Position numbers and translations under genes: made by a program. The notes under the pieces were generated by a model. The model was not told the DNA's origin. It was given only the letters and a program-made list of their open reading frames with translations, and did not search any database. From contig NZ_CXPG01000022.1 of the NCBI RefSeq assembly GCF_001403735.1, positions 39,211 through 103,210 of the forward strand: 64,000 bases of DNA. Reading direction: 5' to 3'. Each line of letters starts with the position of its first letter. The stretch's first letter is position 1. This DNA is from Jannaschia rubra (GTDB taxonomy: Bacteria > Pseudomonadota > Alphaproteobacteria > Rhodobacterales > Rhodobacteraceae). Positions 52,293-61,063 of the stretch are shown piece by piece.

Positions 52293-53783
52293 GTGGCCTT
52301 CCCGCTCGCCTTCGCGGCGGGCGCGGCGGCCGTCCTCGCCCTGCCGCCCTTCTCGGTGCTGCCGGCTGCACTGCTGGCATACTCGGCGCTGTTCCTTCTG
52401 GTCGCGGACGCGGGCCCGCGGCGCGGGCTCGCCCTCGGCTGGGCGTTCGGGCTCGCGTACTTCGCCTTCGGGCTCTCCTGGATTGCCGAGAGCTTCGCGG
52501 TGGACGCCGAGCGCTTCGGCTGGATGGCCGTTCCGGCCGTGGCGGGCCTGAGCGCGCTCCTCGCCCTCTTTCCCGCCCTTGCCTGTGCCGCCTTCACGCG
52601 GGTGCACACCAGCGGCGCGACGGGTGCGGTGCTCTTCGCGACCTGCTGGACGGCGGCGGAGTGGCTTCGTGGCCACGTGCTGACCGGCTTCCCGTGGAAC
52701 CTGACGGGCTACGCTCTGGCGGAGTTCGACATGCTCCGCCAGTCCGCGGCCTGGACCGGCAGCTATGGGCTGAGCTTCCTCGTGGTGCTCGCCTCTGTGC
52801 TACCGGCGGCTGCCCTGCGTGCGGAAGGGGTGCGGCGGACGGGCTGCCTTGTCCTCTTCGGGGTTCTCTGCCTTGCGGTCCTCGCCGCCGGATGGCTGCG
52901 GCTGGCCGCGACTCCCCCCGAGGGGACGGGGGTCCGTCTGCGGATCGTGCAGGGCAACATCGCCCAGGCCAAAAAGTGGCTCCCGGACCAGCGGGAGGCG
53001 ATCTTCGCGCGCTATCTGCGCCTGTCGGCGGCACCCGGAGCGTTCGACGTGCTGCTCTGGCCGGAGACCGCCTTTCCCGGCGACCTCGATGAGGACCCGG
53101 CGGCCGTGGCCCGCATCGCCCGAATGCTCGCGCCGGACCGCATTTTGCTGACCGGGGTGCCCGAGCGCGTCGCGGACGCGGAGGGGACCCGCTACTTCAA
53201 CACGATCCAGGCCTACGACGCCGAAGGCGGCCCGGTCGCCGACTACGCCAAGCACCACCTGGTCCCGTTCGGCGAGTACGTGCCGCGGTGGCTGCCCATC
53301 GGCCGGCTCGTCGAGACACCGGGCGACTTCACGCCGGGACCCGGGCCGCGCACGCTGGCGCTGCCGGGCCTGCCGCTTGTCGGCGCCGCGATGTGCTACG
53401 AGATCATCTTTCCGGGCCACGTCGCAGACGACGCGATCCGGCCCGACTGGATCTTCAACGCCACCAACGACGCCTGGTTCGGCACCTCGATCGGGCCGCG
53501 CCAGCACCTCGCCTCGGCCCGGATGCGCGCGGTCGAGGAGGGGCTGCCGGTCGTGCGGGCGGCGAATACCGGTATCTCCGCGGTGATCGACGCGGAGGGG
53601 CGGATCCGCGACCGTCTGGGAATGGAGCGGACCGGCATCATCGACGCCGAGTTGCCCGCCGCACGGCCCCCGACGCTCTACGCGCGGCTCGGCGATCTGG
53701 TGCTGCCGCCCCTCGTTCTGGCGGCGCTCTTGCTGGCATGGCTCACGGATGGCGGAGCGGCCCGTCTGTGGCGGCGGACCTGA
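52293..53783 (+). CDS. lnt: Lnt apolipoprotein N-acyltransferase (block B, altered N-terminus)
   Basis: 496 residues if started at GTG 52293. Catalytic Glu (WPETAFPG), Lys (AKHHLVPFGEY) and Cys (AMCYEIIFPG) intact. The GTG that overlaps the lspA remnant stop, equivalent to the block A start, runs into a TGA after seven codons (at 52275), so coupling with lspA is lost and the first 11 or so residues are missing. No good ribosome-binding site precedes 52293. Probably still functional but weakly translated. Confidence 0.85.
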   Translation: MAFPLAFAAGAAAVLALPPFSVLPAALLAYSALFLLVADAGPRRGLALGWAFGLAYFAFGLSWIAESFAVDAERFGWMAVPAVAGLSALLALFPALACAAFTRVHTSGATGAVLFATCWTAAEWLRGHVLTGFPWNLTGYALAEFDMLRQSAAWTGSYGLSFLVVLASVLPAAALRAEGVRRTGCLVLFGVLCLAVLAAGWLRLAATPPEGTGVRLRIVQGNIAQAKKWLPDQREAIFARYLRLSAAPGAFDVLLWPETAFPGDLDEDPAAVARIARMLAPDRILLTGVPERVADAEGTRYFNTIQAYDAEGGPVADYAKHHLVPFGEYVPRWLPIGRLVETPGDFTPGPGPRTLALPGLPLVGAAMCYEIIFPGHVADDAIRPDWIFNATNDAWFGTSIGPRQHLASARMRAVEEGLPVVRAANTGISAVIDAEGRIRDRLGMERTGIIDAELPAARPPTLYARLGDLVLPPLVLAALLLAWLTDGGAARLWRRT

Positions 53784-53801
53784 CGCGCAGGGATCGAGCC
53801 T

Positions 53802-54311
53802 TCAGGCGTAGATTTCGATGGGCGTGCCGTCGCGGACCATGGCGTAGATCGCCTCGATCTGGCGGTCGGTGACGGCGATACAGCCCGCCGTCCAGTCTCG
53901 CACGTCCGTCGGGTCGACGCCACGCCGGGGCCCTCCATGGATGAAAATGTCGCTGCCCGGATGCCGCCCTGCCGCCGCCGCGTAGGCGACGTCCGCCGTG
54001 TTCGGATAGGAGATACCGATGGACAGGTGAAACTTGCTGTCGGGGTTGCGACGGTCGATGACGTAGGACCCTTCGGGCGTGCGTCCGTCGCCCTCGAACT
54101 GCTTGTGACCCACCGGCGCAAAGCCCAGGCCGATCGGGTAGGTCCGCAGGGTACGCTCCCGGCCCTCCACGACCAGCAGCCGACGCTTTTTGAAAAGCCG
54201 CAGCCGCGTGACGGCGGGGCCGTCATAAGACCGGAACTTGCCCGCGCAGCCGGAAAGAAAGGCGCACGCGCCCCCCAGGAGCGCCGTACGGCGCGTCAGT
54301 CTTGAAATCAT
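53802..54311 (-). CDS. L,D-transpeptidase lipoprotein, second of block B
   Basis: 169 residues. Lipobox AFLSGCAG, catalytic His (FIHGGPRRG) and Cys (DWTAGCIAVTD) conserved. Its lipid anchor needs an LspA; the one in its own block is dead, so it relies on another copy. Confidence 0.9.
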   Translation of the reverse strand: MISRLTRRTALLGGACAFLSGCAGKFRSYDGPAVTRLRLFKKRRLLVVEGRERTLRTYPIGLGFAPVGHKQFEGDGRTPEGSYVIDRRNPDSKFHLSIGISYPNTADVAYAAAAGRHPGSDIFIHGGPRRGVDPTDVRDWTAGCIAVTDRQIEAIYAMVRDGTPIEIYA

Positions 54312-54383
54312 GCCTGCCCCTCGCGCCCCGTGGTTCGGTGGCCATTGTTCTTCCGCCCTGAGTAGAGGGCGAGGGGCCGCCGA

Positions 54384-56702
54384 TCAATGCCCGTGCGCCA
54401 GCGCGCCTTGCGTCATGCGCGTGCCGACCCGCTCGCCGCCTTCGGGCGGCGGCGCGTCGGCGTGCGCCCGCAACAGCCGCAGAGCGTTGGCCACCACCAG
54501 GAGCGACACGCCCACGTCGGCGGCGATGGCGCCCCACATGGTGGCCAGGCCGAACGCCGTCAGGGCGACGAAAGCGGCCTTGGTGGCGAGCGCGAGCGCG
54601 ATGTTCTGCCGGATGACGCCCATGGTGCGGCGGGAATGGCCGATGAGCCACGGCACCTTGGCGATGTCGTCGGTCATCAGCGCAATATCGGCCGTCTCGA
54701 TGGCCGCATCCGAACCGACGGCGCCCATGGCGATGGCGAAATGCGCCCGCGCCATCGCCGGCGCGTCATTCACCCCGTCGCCGATCATGGCGACCACGTC
54801 GTGCCGCGCGACCAGCTCCTCGATCGCCGCGACCTTGTCTTCGGGCAGGAGCTCCGCGCGAACCTCGTCGATCCCGACCTCGGCGGCGACGGCGCGCGCC
54901 GTGCGCTCGTTGTCGCCCGTCAGCATGACGATAGTCCCCACCCCCATCTCGTGCAGCCGGGCGACAACGGCACGCGCATCGGGCCGGATGCGGTCGCGAA
55001 GGGCGATCAGGCCCATCAGCTTGTCGCCCGCGCCAATGGCGACGAGCGTGCTGCCTGCGCCTTCGATCCGCTCCGCCAAATCGCGTGGGATCGCGCCCTC
55101 CAGCCCCTTCTCGGCGGCGAAGCGGTCGGAGCCGAGCCAGACCGGTTGGCCCTGCCACGTCCCTTCGACACCCCGGCCGGGGACCGTCCGCGTGTCCTCG
55201 GCGGCCGTGCGGGCGATGCCCTCGCGCTCGCCACGGGCCAGGATGGCGCGCGCGAGCGGGTGCGAAGAGCGCGCCTCCAGCGCCACGGCGGCTTCAAGCA
55301 GCTCCCGCTCGGAGGCGTCGCCCAAGGGGTACAGGCCTGCCACCTCCGGCTCGCCCATCGTGATCGTGCCGGTCTTGTCCATGGCCAGCGCGGTCAGCCG
55401 CGCCGGCGCCTCGACATAGGCCCCGCCCTTGATCAGCACGCCGCTGCGGGCCGAGGAGGCCAGCGCCGCGACGATGGAGACGGGCGTAGAGATGACCAGC
55501 GCGCAGGGGCAGGCGATGACCAGCAGCACCAGCGCGTTGTAGATCCAGTAGTCCCAGGCCCCGCTGGCCAGAAGGGGCGGCACCAGCGCGATCAGCACCG
55601 CCAGCGCCATGACGATGGGCGTGTAGACGCGGGCGAAGCGCGTGACCCACTGCTCGACCTCGGCGCGGCGCGAATGCGCGTCGCCCACCATGCGGATGAT
55701 TTTCGACAGCACCGTGTCCGAGGCCGCTTTGGTCGCGCGCACCGTCAGCGTGCCCTCGCCGTTGATCGTGCCGGCATAGACCTCGTCGCCGGCCTCCTTG
55801 GGCACCAGCGCGCTTTCTCCGGTGATCGGCGCCTGGTCGACGGCACCCGCGCCGTCCGTCACCTCGCCATCGAGCGGGATACGGTCACCGCCGCGCACGA
55901 TGAAGCGCGTCCCGACCGCCACTTCCGCCGCAGGCACGTCCGCCTCCGAGCCGTCGGGCCGGATCACCCGCGCCGTGGGCGGGGCGAGGTTCAGAAGCGC
56001 CGAGACCGCGTTGCGCGCACGCCCGACGCTCCAGCTCTCCATCGTCAGCGACAGGGCGAAGAAGAAGGCCACCGTCGCCGCCTCGAAATATTCGCCGAGC
56101 GCGATCGCCCCCGCGACGGCCACGACCATGAGCAGGTTCATGTCGGGCGAGATCCGCCGCGCCGAGGACCACGCCTTGGGCGCGACGAGCCAGACACCGA
56201 ACACGACGGCGATCAGGAAGGCCACGATTTCCAGCAGCGGCATGGGGATCTCGCCATGCCCCGAGAACAACCCGACCGCCCCGACCGCGCCGGATTCGAC
56301 GATATGCCAGAGGAACCCCGCTGCCCAGAAGCCGCCGGACAGCGCGGTGAACAGGCGCTGGCGGCTGAAATGTGCGGCCTGGTCGGCCTCGGCCGCCTCC
56401 GCGTCCCAGGGCTTGGCGGTCATGCCGGTTGAGCCCACGATCTTGACGATCTGGTCGTCGCGCAGCGGCTTTGCACCCCCCAGCACCGTCATCCGCCCGT
56501 TGAGCACGTCGAAGGCCAAGTGCTCCGCTCCGCCGACCTCGGGTCCGACGACGCGGTTCAGGATCGCCACTTCCTCCGCGCAATCGAGGCCGTTCACGCG
56601 GAAGCTGCGGCCAGCCTCGGGTGGCGGCGCGCTTGAGGCCTGGACGGCCTGCCCGCCGCAGCAGGCGTCACATGCCTTCTCGGGCTCGTCGCGTTGTTCC
56701 AT
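54384..56702 (-). CDS. zntA: P1B-type Zn/Cd/Pb ATPase (block B)
   Basis: 772 residues. HMA motif [26 protein letters not shown] all present. The N-terminal tail before the HMA has CDACCGG (three Cys) against CCGG in block A, so the metal-collecting tail is the main difference. Confidence 0.95.
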   Translation of the reverse strand: MEQRDEPEKACDACCGGQAVQASSAPPPEAGRSFRVNGLDCAEEVAILNRVVGPEVGGAEHLAFDVLNGRMTVLGGAKPLRDDQIVKIVGSTGMTAKPWDAEAAEADQAAHFSRQRLFTALSGGFWAAGFLWHIVESGAVGAVGLFSGHGEIPMPLLEIVAFLIAVVFGVWLVAPKAWSSARRISPDMNLLMVVAVAGAIALGEYFEAATVAFFFALSLTMESWSVGRARNAVSALLNLAPPTARVIRPDGSEADVPAAEVAVGTRFIVRGGDRIPLDGEVTDGAGAVDQAPITGESALVPKEAGDEVYAGTINGEGTLTVRATKAASDTVLSKIIRMVGDAHSRRAEVEQWVTRFARVYTPIVMALAVLIALVPPLLASGAWDYWIYNALVLLVIACPCALVISTPVSIVAALASSARSGVLIKGGAYVEAPARLTALAMDKTGTITMGEPEVAGLYPLGDASERELLEAAVALEARSSHPLARAILARGEREGIARTAAEDTRTVPGRGVEGTWQGQPVWLGSDRFAAEKGLEGAIPRDLAERIEGAGSTLVAIGAGDKLMGLIALRDRIRPDARAVVARLHEMGVGTIVMLTGDNERTARAVAAEVGIDEVRAELLPEDKVAAIEELVARHDVVAMIGDGVNDAPAMARAHFAIAMGAVGSDAAIETADIALMTDDIAKVPWLIGHSRRTMGVIRQNIALALATKAAFVALTAFGLATMWGAIAADVGVSLLVVANALRLLRAHADAPPPEGGERVGTRMTQGALAHGH

Positions 56703-56732
56703 GATGATCTCCTGCCGGTATCTACGACCGGA

Positions 56733-56763
56733 GAGATGGGGCCTCTAGCGGCTAGAGGTTCAA
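56733..56763 (-). promoter_or_regulatory. MerR-type promoter for the P1B ATPase (block B)
   Basis: Minus strand TTGAAC (56763-56758), 19-bp spacer, CATCTC (56738-56733). Perfect dyad CTCTAG-CGG-CTAGAG (56743-56757), the same half-sites as in block A. Confidence 0.8.
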
Positions 56764-56858
56764 GACCTTTCTTGCGCCGGCGCCGAGTTTTCGCCGAAGT
56801 CGAACCTGTCGGGCATTTGTCACGTTATTCTGGCGGGTTGCCGCACGGGAGATGTGAG

Positions 56859-57512
56859 ATGCCGGAGAAGCAGAAGGACCGGGACGCTGATCTCAGGCGC
56901 GGCATCCGGGTCGAGATCGCGAGCCTCGTCTACAATGTCCTCGAGGTCGTCGTGTCGGTGACGGCCGGTCTGCTCACCGGCAGCGCGGCGCTGGTAAGCT
57001 GGGGGCTCGACAGCACCGTCGAGGCTACCTCGGCGGGGACGCTGATCTGGCGCCTGCGTGGCGAGAAGAAGGGCGCGGACCGGCGCACGATCCTGAAGCG
57101 CAAGAAGATCGCCCTTTCGGTCGTGGCCGCGGCGTTCTGGATCGTGGTCGCGGCGATCCTTTACGAGGCGGTCTCCGCGTTCCTGTCGCAGGAGGCGCCG
57201 GGCTTCAACTGGTGGGGGATCGCGATCCTGTTTGTCTCGCTCGTGGTCAATCCGTTCCTGGCCTGGGGCAAGCACCGCTACGGCAAGCGGCTGGACTCGC
57301 CCGCGCTGAAGTACGACGCGAAGGACACGCTGATCTGCGAGTATCAGACGGTGGTAGTGCTGATCGGGATCGGCCTGACGCAGTGGCTAGGCTGGTGGTG
57401 GGCCGACCCGGTGGCGGCGCTGCTGATCGTGCCCTACGTCGCTTGGGAAGGGTTCGAGGCCACGAAGGACGCTTGGTCGGTCGATCCGGACGACGTCGGG
57501 GCTGCGGCCTGA
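56859..57512 (+). CDS. CDF-like cation transporter, third of block B
   Basis: 217 residues from ATG 56859; a longer upstream frame overlaps the ATPase promoter and is unlikely. SWGLDSTVEATSAG and KYDAKDTLICEYQT conserved with block A. Ends the block. Confidence 0.75.
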   Translation: MPEKQKDRDADLRRGIRVEIASLVYNVLEVVVSVTAGLLTGSAALVSWGLDSTVEATSAGTLIWRLRGEKKGADRRTILKRKKIALSVVAAAFWIVVAAILYEAVSAFLSQEAPGFNWWGIAILFVSLVVNPFLAWGKHRYGKRLDSPALKYDAKDTLICEYQTVVVLIGIGLTQWLGWWWADPVAALLIVPYVAWEGFEATKDAWSVDPDDVGAAA

Positions 57513-57556
57513 GATCCGATGTCTGAGCCGCTGCATGATGTCGTGCGGCGTGAGCC

Positions 57557-57583
57557 GTACGAAGAATTTCACGTAGTTCGTAC
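57557..57583. repeat. Inverted repeat upstream of the second DUF411 gene
   Basis: GTACGAA, 13 bp, TTCGTAC: perfect 7-bp arms. Could be a hairpin or an operator; nothing else identifies it. Confidence 0.4.
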
Positions 57584-57602
57584 CACACGGACATTGATTC
57601 CC

Positions 57603-57633
57603 TTGCCTTCCCGCGGGGGAGGGATCCCATCTG
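57603..57633 (+). promoter_or_regulatory. Candidate CueR-type promoter for the DUF411 gene
   Basis: TTGCCT (57603-57608), 19-bp spacer, CATCTG (57628-57633); the spacer contains CCTTCCC...GGAGGG, which resembles the CueR dyad at 28672-28690. The -35 hexamer is weak, so this is tentative. Confidence 0.45.
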
Positions 57634-57666
57634 CATGCGGATCGAAACGTCACCGGAGACCCCAAC

Positions 57667-58113
57667 ATGTCCGCCCGCCGCTTCCTTTTCGCCCTGACCG
57701 CCGCCCTCCTGCCCGCGACCGCGATGGCGGAGGCGGTGCATACGGCCAAGTCGCCGACCTGCGGCTGCTGCGGCGCTTGGGTCGAGCACATGGCGATGGC
57801 CGGCCACGACGTCAGCGTCGAGGACATGGGCGACGATGCGCTGGCCGAGCTCAAGGTCTCGCTCGGCATCCCGGACGAGATGGTCTCCTGCCACACGGCC
57901 ATGGTGGACGGCTACGTCGTCGAGGGCCACGTGCCGGCCACCGACGTCGAACGGCTGCTCTCGGAGCGACCCGACGCGATCGGGCTCTCGGTGCCCGGCA
58001 TGGTCATGGGGACGCCGGGCATGGGCCCGCGCGAGGACGGCGAGGCGTTCGACGTCTGGCTGATGAAGCGGGACTGGACGGCCGAGGTCTTCGCCGCCTA
58101 CCCTGAAGGCTGA
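57667..58113 (+). CDS. DUF411 metal-binding protein (second copy)
   Basis: 148 residues; signal peptide to AMA-EAV, metal motif SPTCGCCGAWVEHM, then MVSCHTAMVDGYVVEGHVPA and VPGMVMGTPGMG. Shorter than the copy at 30716 and without its linker. Convergent with the DsbA-like gene. Confidence 0.88.
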   Translation: MSARRFLFALTAALLPATAMAEAVHTAKSPTCGCCGAWVEHMAMAGHDVSVEDMGDDALAELKVSLGIPDEMVSCHTAMVDGYVVEGHVPATDVERLLSERPDAIGLSVPGMVMGTPGMGPREDGEAFDVWLMKRDWTAEVFAAYPEG

Positions 58114-58116
58114 GGC

Positions 58117-58881
58117 TCAGACGCAGGCGGGGACCGGCTCGTCCGCGCGCTCGCGGGCGAGGAGGCGGTCGAGGGTGACGTCGCCCAGGGCGCCCACCAC
58201 CGCCGTCCGGCCGACCACCATCGAGGGCGTCGCGTAGAAGCCGAACGTCGCGGCGGCGGCGCGGGTTCGCTCGAGCTTCCGCTCCACGGCCGCGCCATTC
58301 ATGTCCGCCCATAGGTGCGCGGCGTCGAGGCCGAGGTCGGCGGCGATGCGGGCGATGGCATTGGGCGAGGGACGGGGCGTTCGCATCAGCGCCTCGTGGA
58401 ACGCGACATGCGCGTCCTGCAAGCCCGCGGCGAGGGCCGCACGGGCCATCACCGTCGAGCTTTCGCCGAGGAGCGGCAGTTCGTGCCACGTGACCTGCGC
58501 GCCCTTCAGGGCGGCGAGGCGGGGGCTCAGCACCCGGCAATACGCGCAGTTGAAGTCGGAGAAATAGGCGATCGGAACGATGCCGCGGTCTGGGCCGGAC
58601 GTGTCATCGAACAGACCGGCGCAGGACGGGTCGGCCCGCTCCGCCGTCACGTCGAGCCCGATGAACGGATCGAATGCCGTGCCGCCGCTGACGCTTCCGG
58701 TCACAGTCAGCCTGCGGAACCCCGCCGGGCGGTCCAGAGGCTCGAAGTCGAGTTCGCGCAGCCGCTCGGACAGCGCCGGCAGACCCAGGCGCAGGCCCGC
58801 ATAGGCGCCTGCGAGCCCTAGCCCCGCGACGAGCAGCCCCCGCCGCGACGGGTCGCTCCGGGGGGCGGGGCCATCCGTCAC
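58117..58881 (-). CDS. DsbA-like periplasmic thioredoxin-fold protein
   Basis: 254 residues from a GTG overlapping the stop of the MauE remnant (GTGA). RRGLLVAGLGLAGAYAGL is a possible twin-arginine signal; active site Cys-Ala-Tyr-Cys in YFSDFNCAYCRVLSP; cis-Pro ATPSMVVG. Family: DsbA/BdbD-type oxidase or isomerase. A partner MauE/DsbB-like membrane protein would be expected upstream, but only a fragment is left. Confidence 0.85.
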   Translation of the reverse strand: MTDGPAPRSDPSRRGLLVAGLGLAGAYAGLRLGLPALSERLRELDFEPLDRPAGFRRLTVTGSVSGGTAFDPFIGLDVTAERADPSCAGLFDDTSGPDRGIVPIAYFSDFNCAYCRVLSPRLAALKGAQVTWHELPLLGESSTVMARAALAAGLQDAHVAFHEALMRTPRPSPNAIARIAADLGLDAAHLWADMNGAAVERKLERTRAAAATFGFYATPSMVVGRTAVVGALGDVTLDRLLARERADEPVPACV

Positions 58882-59078
58882 ATCAGCGCTATCCACCCCA
58901 TGACGAGCGCCATGCCGACCATCATGAGGTTTTCCGTGAGAGAGACGAAACCGAGCGGAACGGTACTGTCGCCGCCGACGCAGGCGCATTTGAGTTCCCT
59001 CTTGCCGACGTAGACCGCCTTGAAAACCGACACCTCACCGACCGTCCCGATGAACAGCGCGCATGCCGGAGTTCGCAT
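58878..59078 (-). pseudogene. Truncated MauE/DoxX-type membrane protein
   Basis: The 66-codon frame reads GEVSVFKAVYVGKRELKCAC and VPLGFVSLTENLMMVGMALV, matching the last 55 residues of the Grx-MauE fusion at 37798, including the Cys-Ala-Cys motif. Everything before that (over 200 residues) is missing. The coupled downstream DsbA-like gene is intact. Confidence 0.8.
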
Positions 59079-59157
59079 CGGCCGATAGCATGGATGACAG
59101 GACGAGTCCTCCCGAAACGATGGCCACCACCGTCGCGAGGACTATCGAAGCTTTCAT
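59035..59157 (-). pseudogene. Short secreted-peptide ORF, probably the head of a truncated gene
   Basis: 40 codons with a good GGAGGG ribosome-binding site and a typical signal peptide (MKASIVLATVVAIVSGGLVL), then only about 10 residues before TGA inside the MauE remnant. It looks like the 5' end of a periplasmic protein gene fused to MauE debris by a deletion. Confidence 0.5.
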
Positions 59158-59450
59158 CTGAACCCTCCATGCAGTCGTATGGTGACGCTTTCCAAATTCT
59201 CCTGGTCATCAGTTCGTGAGTTGCGTCGGACTGGCCTGCAGTGGACGGTGTCGTCTGCCGGACATCTAGCGCTGGATGTCAAGCAAGGTAGGTTCACGGC
59301 CGAAGGTGATTGTCGGGGAATGGCCAAAAGTTCGTCCTCCGGCAGACGAGACCCTATTGAATTACATAATACAGACTATCGGATTTGACTTAGGGCCGCT
59401 TCGATGACACTGTATGACATCGTCGTCTTCCCTAGCCCAGGTTCGCCGCC
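59158..59450. other. 293-bp promoter/intergenic region before the toxin-antitoxin pair
   Basis: AT content rises around 59355-59380. TTGACT at 59385 could be a -35. The direct repeat ATGACA at 59404-59409 and 59414-59419, one helical turn apart, may be the antitoxin operator. No gene seen. Confidence 0.4.
59404..59420. promoter_or_regulatory. ATGACA direct repeats, candidate antitoxin operator
   Basis: Two ATGACA copies 10 bp apart (59404-59409, 59414-59419), 31 bp ahead of the RHH antitoxin start. RHH dimers commonly bind such phased short repeats to autoregulate. Confidence 0.4.
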
Positions 59451-59711
59451 ATGCCTACCGCCATGTTCACTACCCGCTTGGACGCGGAGTTGAAGGCCGA
59501 GCTCGAGCGCATCGCGCAAGCCGAGGATCGCTCCGCCTCCTGGGTGGCAAACCAAGCCATCCGCGCCTTCGTCGAGGAGCGTCGAGCGGTGCGCGACCTG
59601 TTGGATACGGGGTTGGAGATGGTGACGCGCGAGAGCCCCGGCGTGGCGCCCGGGGAGGTTCACGACTGGATGCTGGCCGACGACGACCGGCCGTTTCCCG
59701 CCGCCCGCTGA
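59451..59711 (+). CDS. CopG/RHH-family antitoxin (ParD-like)
   Basis: 86 residues. RHH fold: FTTRLDAELKAELERIAQAEDRSASWVANQAIRAFVEER (strand, helix, helix), followed by a flexible acidic tail that would bind the toxin. Next gene is a RelE/ParE-type toxin 18 bp downstream. Together they form a type II module that stabilises the plasmid. Confidence 0.85.
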   Translation: MPTAMFTTRLDAELKAELERIAQAEDRSASWVANQAIRAFVEERRAVRDLLDTGLEMVTRESPGVAPGEVHDWMLADDDRPFPAAR

Positions 59712-59729
59712 CCGCGGCCGGGTGCCGGC

Positions 59730-60068
59730 ATGTCGGACGTCGGATTGCGCTACCTCGCAACAGCCGAGCCGGGGCTGCGTTGGATGCGAACCTACTACCG
59801 GCGCAATCCGCAGCTCGCCGTGGCCCGCGCCGCGGAGGCGCTGCGCCAAGCCGAGGCTATCCTGCGGGCTCACCCGGAGGCCGGGCACCGCTACGAGGGT
59901 CATGCGGACGTGCGCGAATGGAAGATCGCGGGAACAGCCTTCTCGCTGCTCTACGCGGAAGCGCGCGGCACCGTCTGGGTGATCGACGTACGCGACCAGC
60001 GCGGGCTGCGCAGCGCCGAGGCATTGCGCACCTTCGTGGCGGAGCTGCGGAGGCGGATGATGGAATGA
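59730..60068 (+). CDS. RelE/ParE-family toxin
   Basis: 112 residues; RYLATAEPGLRWMRTYYRRN, GHRYEGHADVREWKIAGTAF and YAEARGTVWVIDVRDQR follow the beta-sheet of ParE/RelE folds. The target (gyrase for ParE, ribosomal mRNA for RelE) cannot be decided from sequence. No catalytic RelE set is obvious, so ParE-like is favoured. Confidence 0.78.
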   Translation: MSDVGLRYLATAEPGLRWMRTYYRRNPQLAVARAAEALRQAEAILRAHPEAGHRYEGHADVREWKIAGTAFSLLYAEARGTVWVIDVRDQRGLRSAEALRTFVAELRRRMME

Positions 60069-60219
60069 GGGGCCTCCCTGTCCTCGCAAGCGACCCGCTT
60101 CGGTCGATGGAGGCTCGGGCGGGTCGTGACGTTGCTGCCGATCTATCCGAAGCGACCTCCACGGCCCCCTGAAGGTCGGTCGCGGCAGTCCAGAGTTGTC
60201 AAACCGGCCGCTTTGCCCC

Positions 60220-60234
60220 TATAGAATATCTATA
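60220..60234. promoter_or_regulatory. TATAGA/TCTATA palindrome upstream of the secreted protein
   Basis: TATAGA-ATA-TCTATA, perfect 6+6 dyad in an AT-rich patch, with TATAAA at 60251-60256 behind it. Probable operator and -10 of the gene at 60281. Confidence 0.5.
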
Positions 60235-60280
60235 CCCTAGTGGCACCCATTATAAATCTGTTCGTTGGAAAGGGAACGAC

Positions 60281-61063
60281 ATGCGTGCATTTCCACAATC
60301 CACCGCCCTCGCGGCCATCGCCGCCATGTCGGCCTTGGCCGCAACGCCCCAGCAGGGGCAGGCCCAGACCTATCCCATAGACTGCGCTATCCTGCTTTGC
60401 CTGTCCGGCGGCTGGCCCGCATCGGTGCCCTGCGCCCGCGCTCGCGCCGAGTTCATCCGCAGGATTACGCCCTGGCCGGCCGAGCCGCCGCTGCAAATCT
60501 GGCGCTGCCCGATGGGGGCATCCTTCGAGGTCGATCCCGATGCCATGTCCACCACGCGCATCTGGGACGCGCTACTGGCGGACATGGAGATCCCGCTGCA
60601 ATCCTACCCGAGCGCACCACTCCCGGACGACGGGCTTGCGCTCGCGCCGCAACCCGCCGTCCTTCGCCACGAGAGCGGGGGGGCTGCGATGCCCCTTCCC
60701 GAGGGGTTCAGCCTTCAGCTCGCCCAGGACTACATCAACCAAGAGGGCCAAGCTGACATCGACATCAGCGCCCCGGAGTTCAACTTCGTCCGCTCGATCC
60801 GCGTCTACATGATTCGAGGAAGCCAGCGCGAGCGCGGCCGCGAAGGGGACGAATACTGCGACCGCAGCTCCAGCGTCCGGCTCGGAAGTTACGGCATCCA
60901 AGGCGACTATCGGTGGCGAAGCAGTTCCATCGAGGCGGTGCCGGCCGCCTACGGCCTTCACAGCCGATGGGGCGATCACTGCCCCGGCGTTTCGATGCGC
61001 TCCGTCTTCGTGGACTGGCGGGACTACGAGGGCAACTACGGCTGGGAGCGCGTGGACTACTGA
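60281..61063 (+). CDS. Secreted Cys-containing protein of unknown function
   Basis: 260 residues, signal peptide to GQA-QTY. Mature start CAILLCLSGGWPASVPCARA and then FIRRITPWPAEPPLQIWRCP put four Cys in the first 50 residues; two further Cys near the C-terminus (EYCDRSSS; GDHCPGVS). The family is not one I can name; proteins with CAILLCLSGG are linked with plasmid or integrative elements in Rhodobacteraceae, as far as I recall. GGAAAGGGA precedes the start. Confidence 0.6.
   Translation: MRAFPQSTALAAIAAMSALAATPQQGQAQTYPIDCAILLCLSGGWPASVPCARARAEFIRRITPWPAEPPLQIWRCPMGASFEVDPDAMSTTRIWDALLADMEIPLQSYPSAPLPDDGLALAPQPAVLRHESGGAAMPLPEGFSLQLAQDYINQEGQADIDISAPEFNFVRSIRVYMIRGSQRERGREGDEYCDRSSSVRLGSYGIQGDYRWRSSSIEAVPAAYGLHSRWGDHCPGVSMRSVFVDWRDYEGNYGWERVDY

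Larger units (their letters stand above)
41119..57512. repeat. Block B: 16.4-kb, diverged copy of block A
   Basis: Same 21-gene order as 4880-21490. The 217-bp shorter length is essentially explained by a 252-bp in-frame deletion in lspA. Codon positions, intergenic gaps and operators differ by many scattered substitutions, so both copies have evolved apart for a long time. Confidence 0.9.

Noticed and set aside
54387..56432. A 681-codon plus-strand frame opposite the block B ATPase
   Set aside because: Anti-parallel shadow of a highly conserved P1B ATPase; composition is Arg/Asp/His repeats without any fold.
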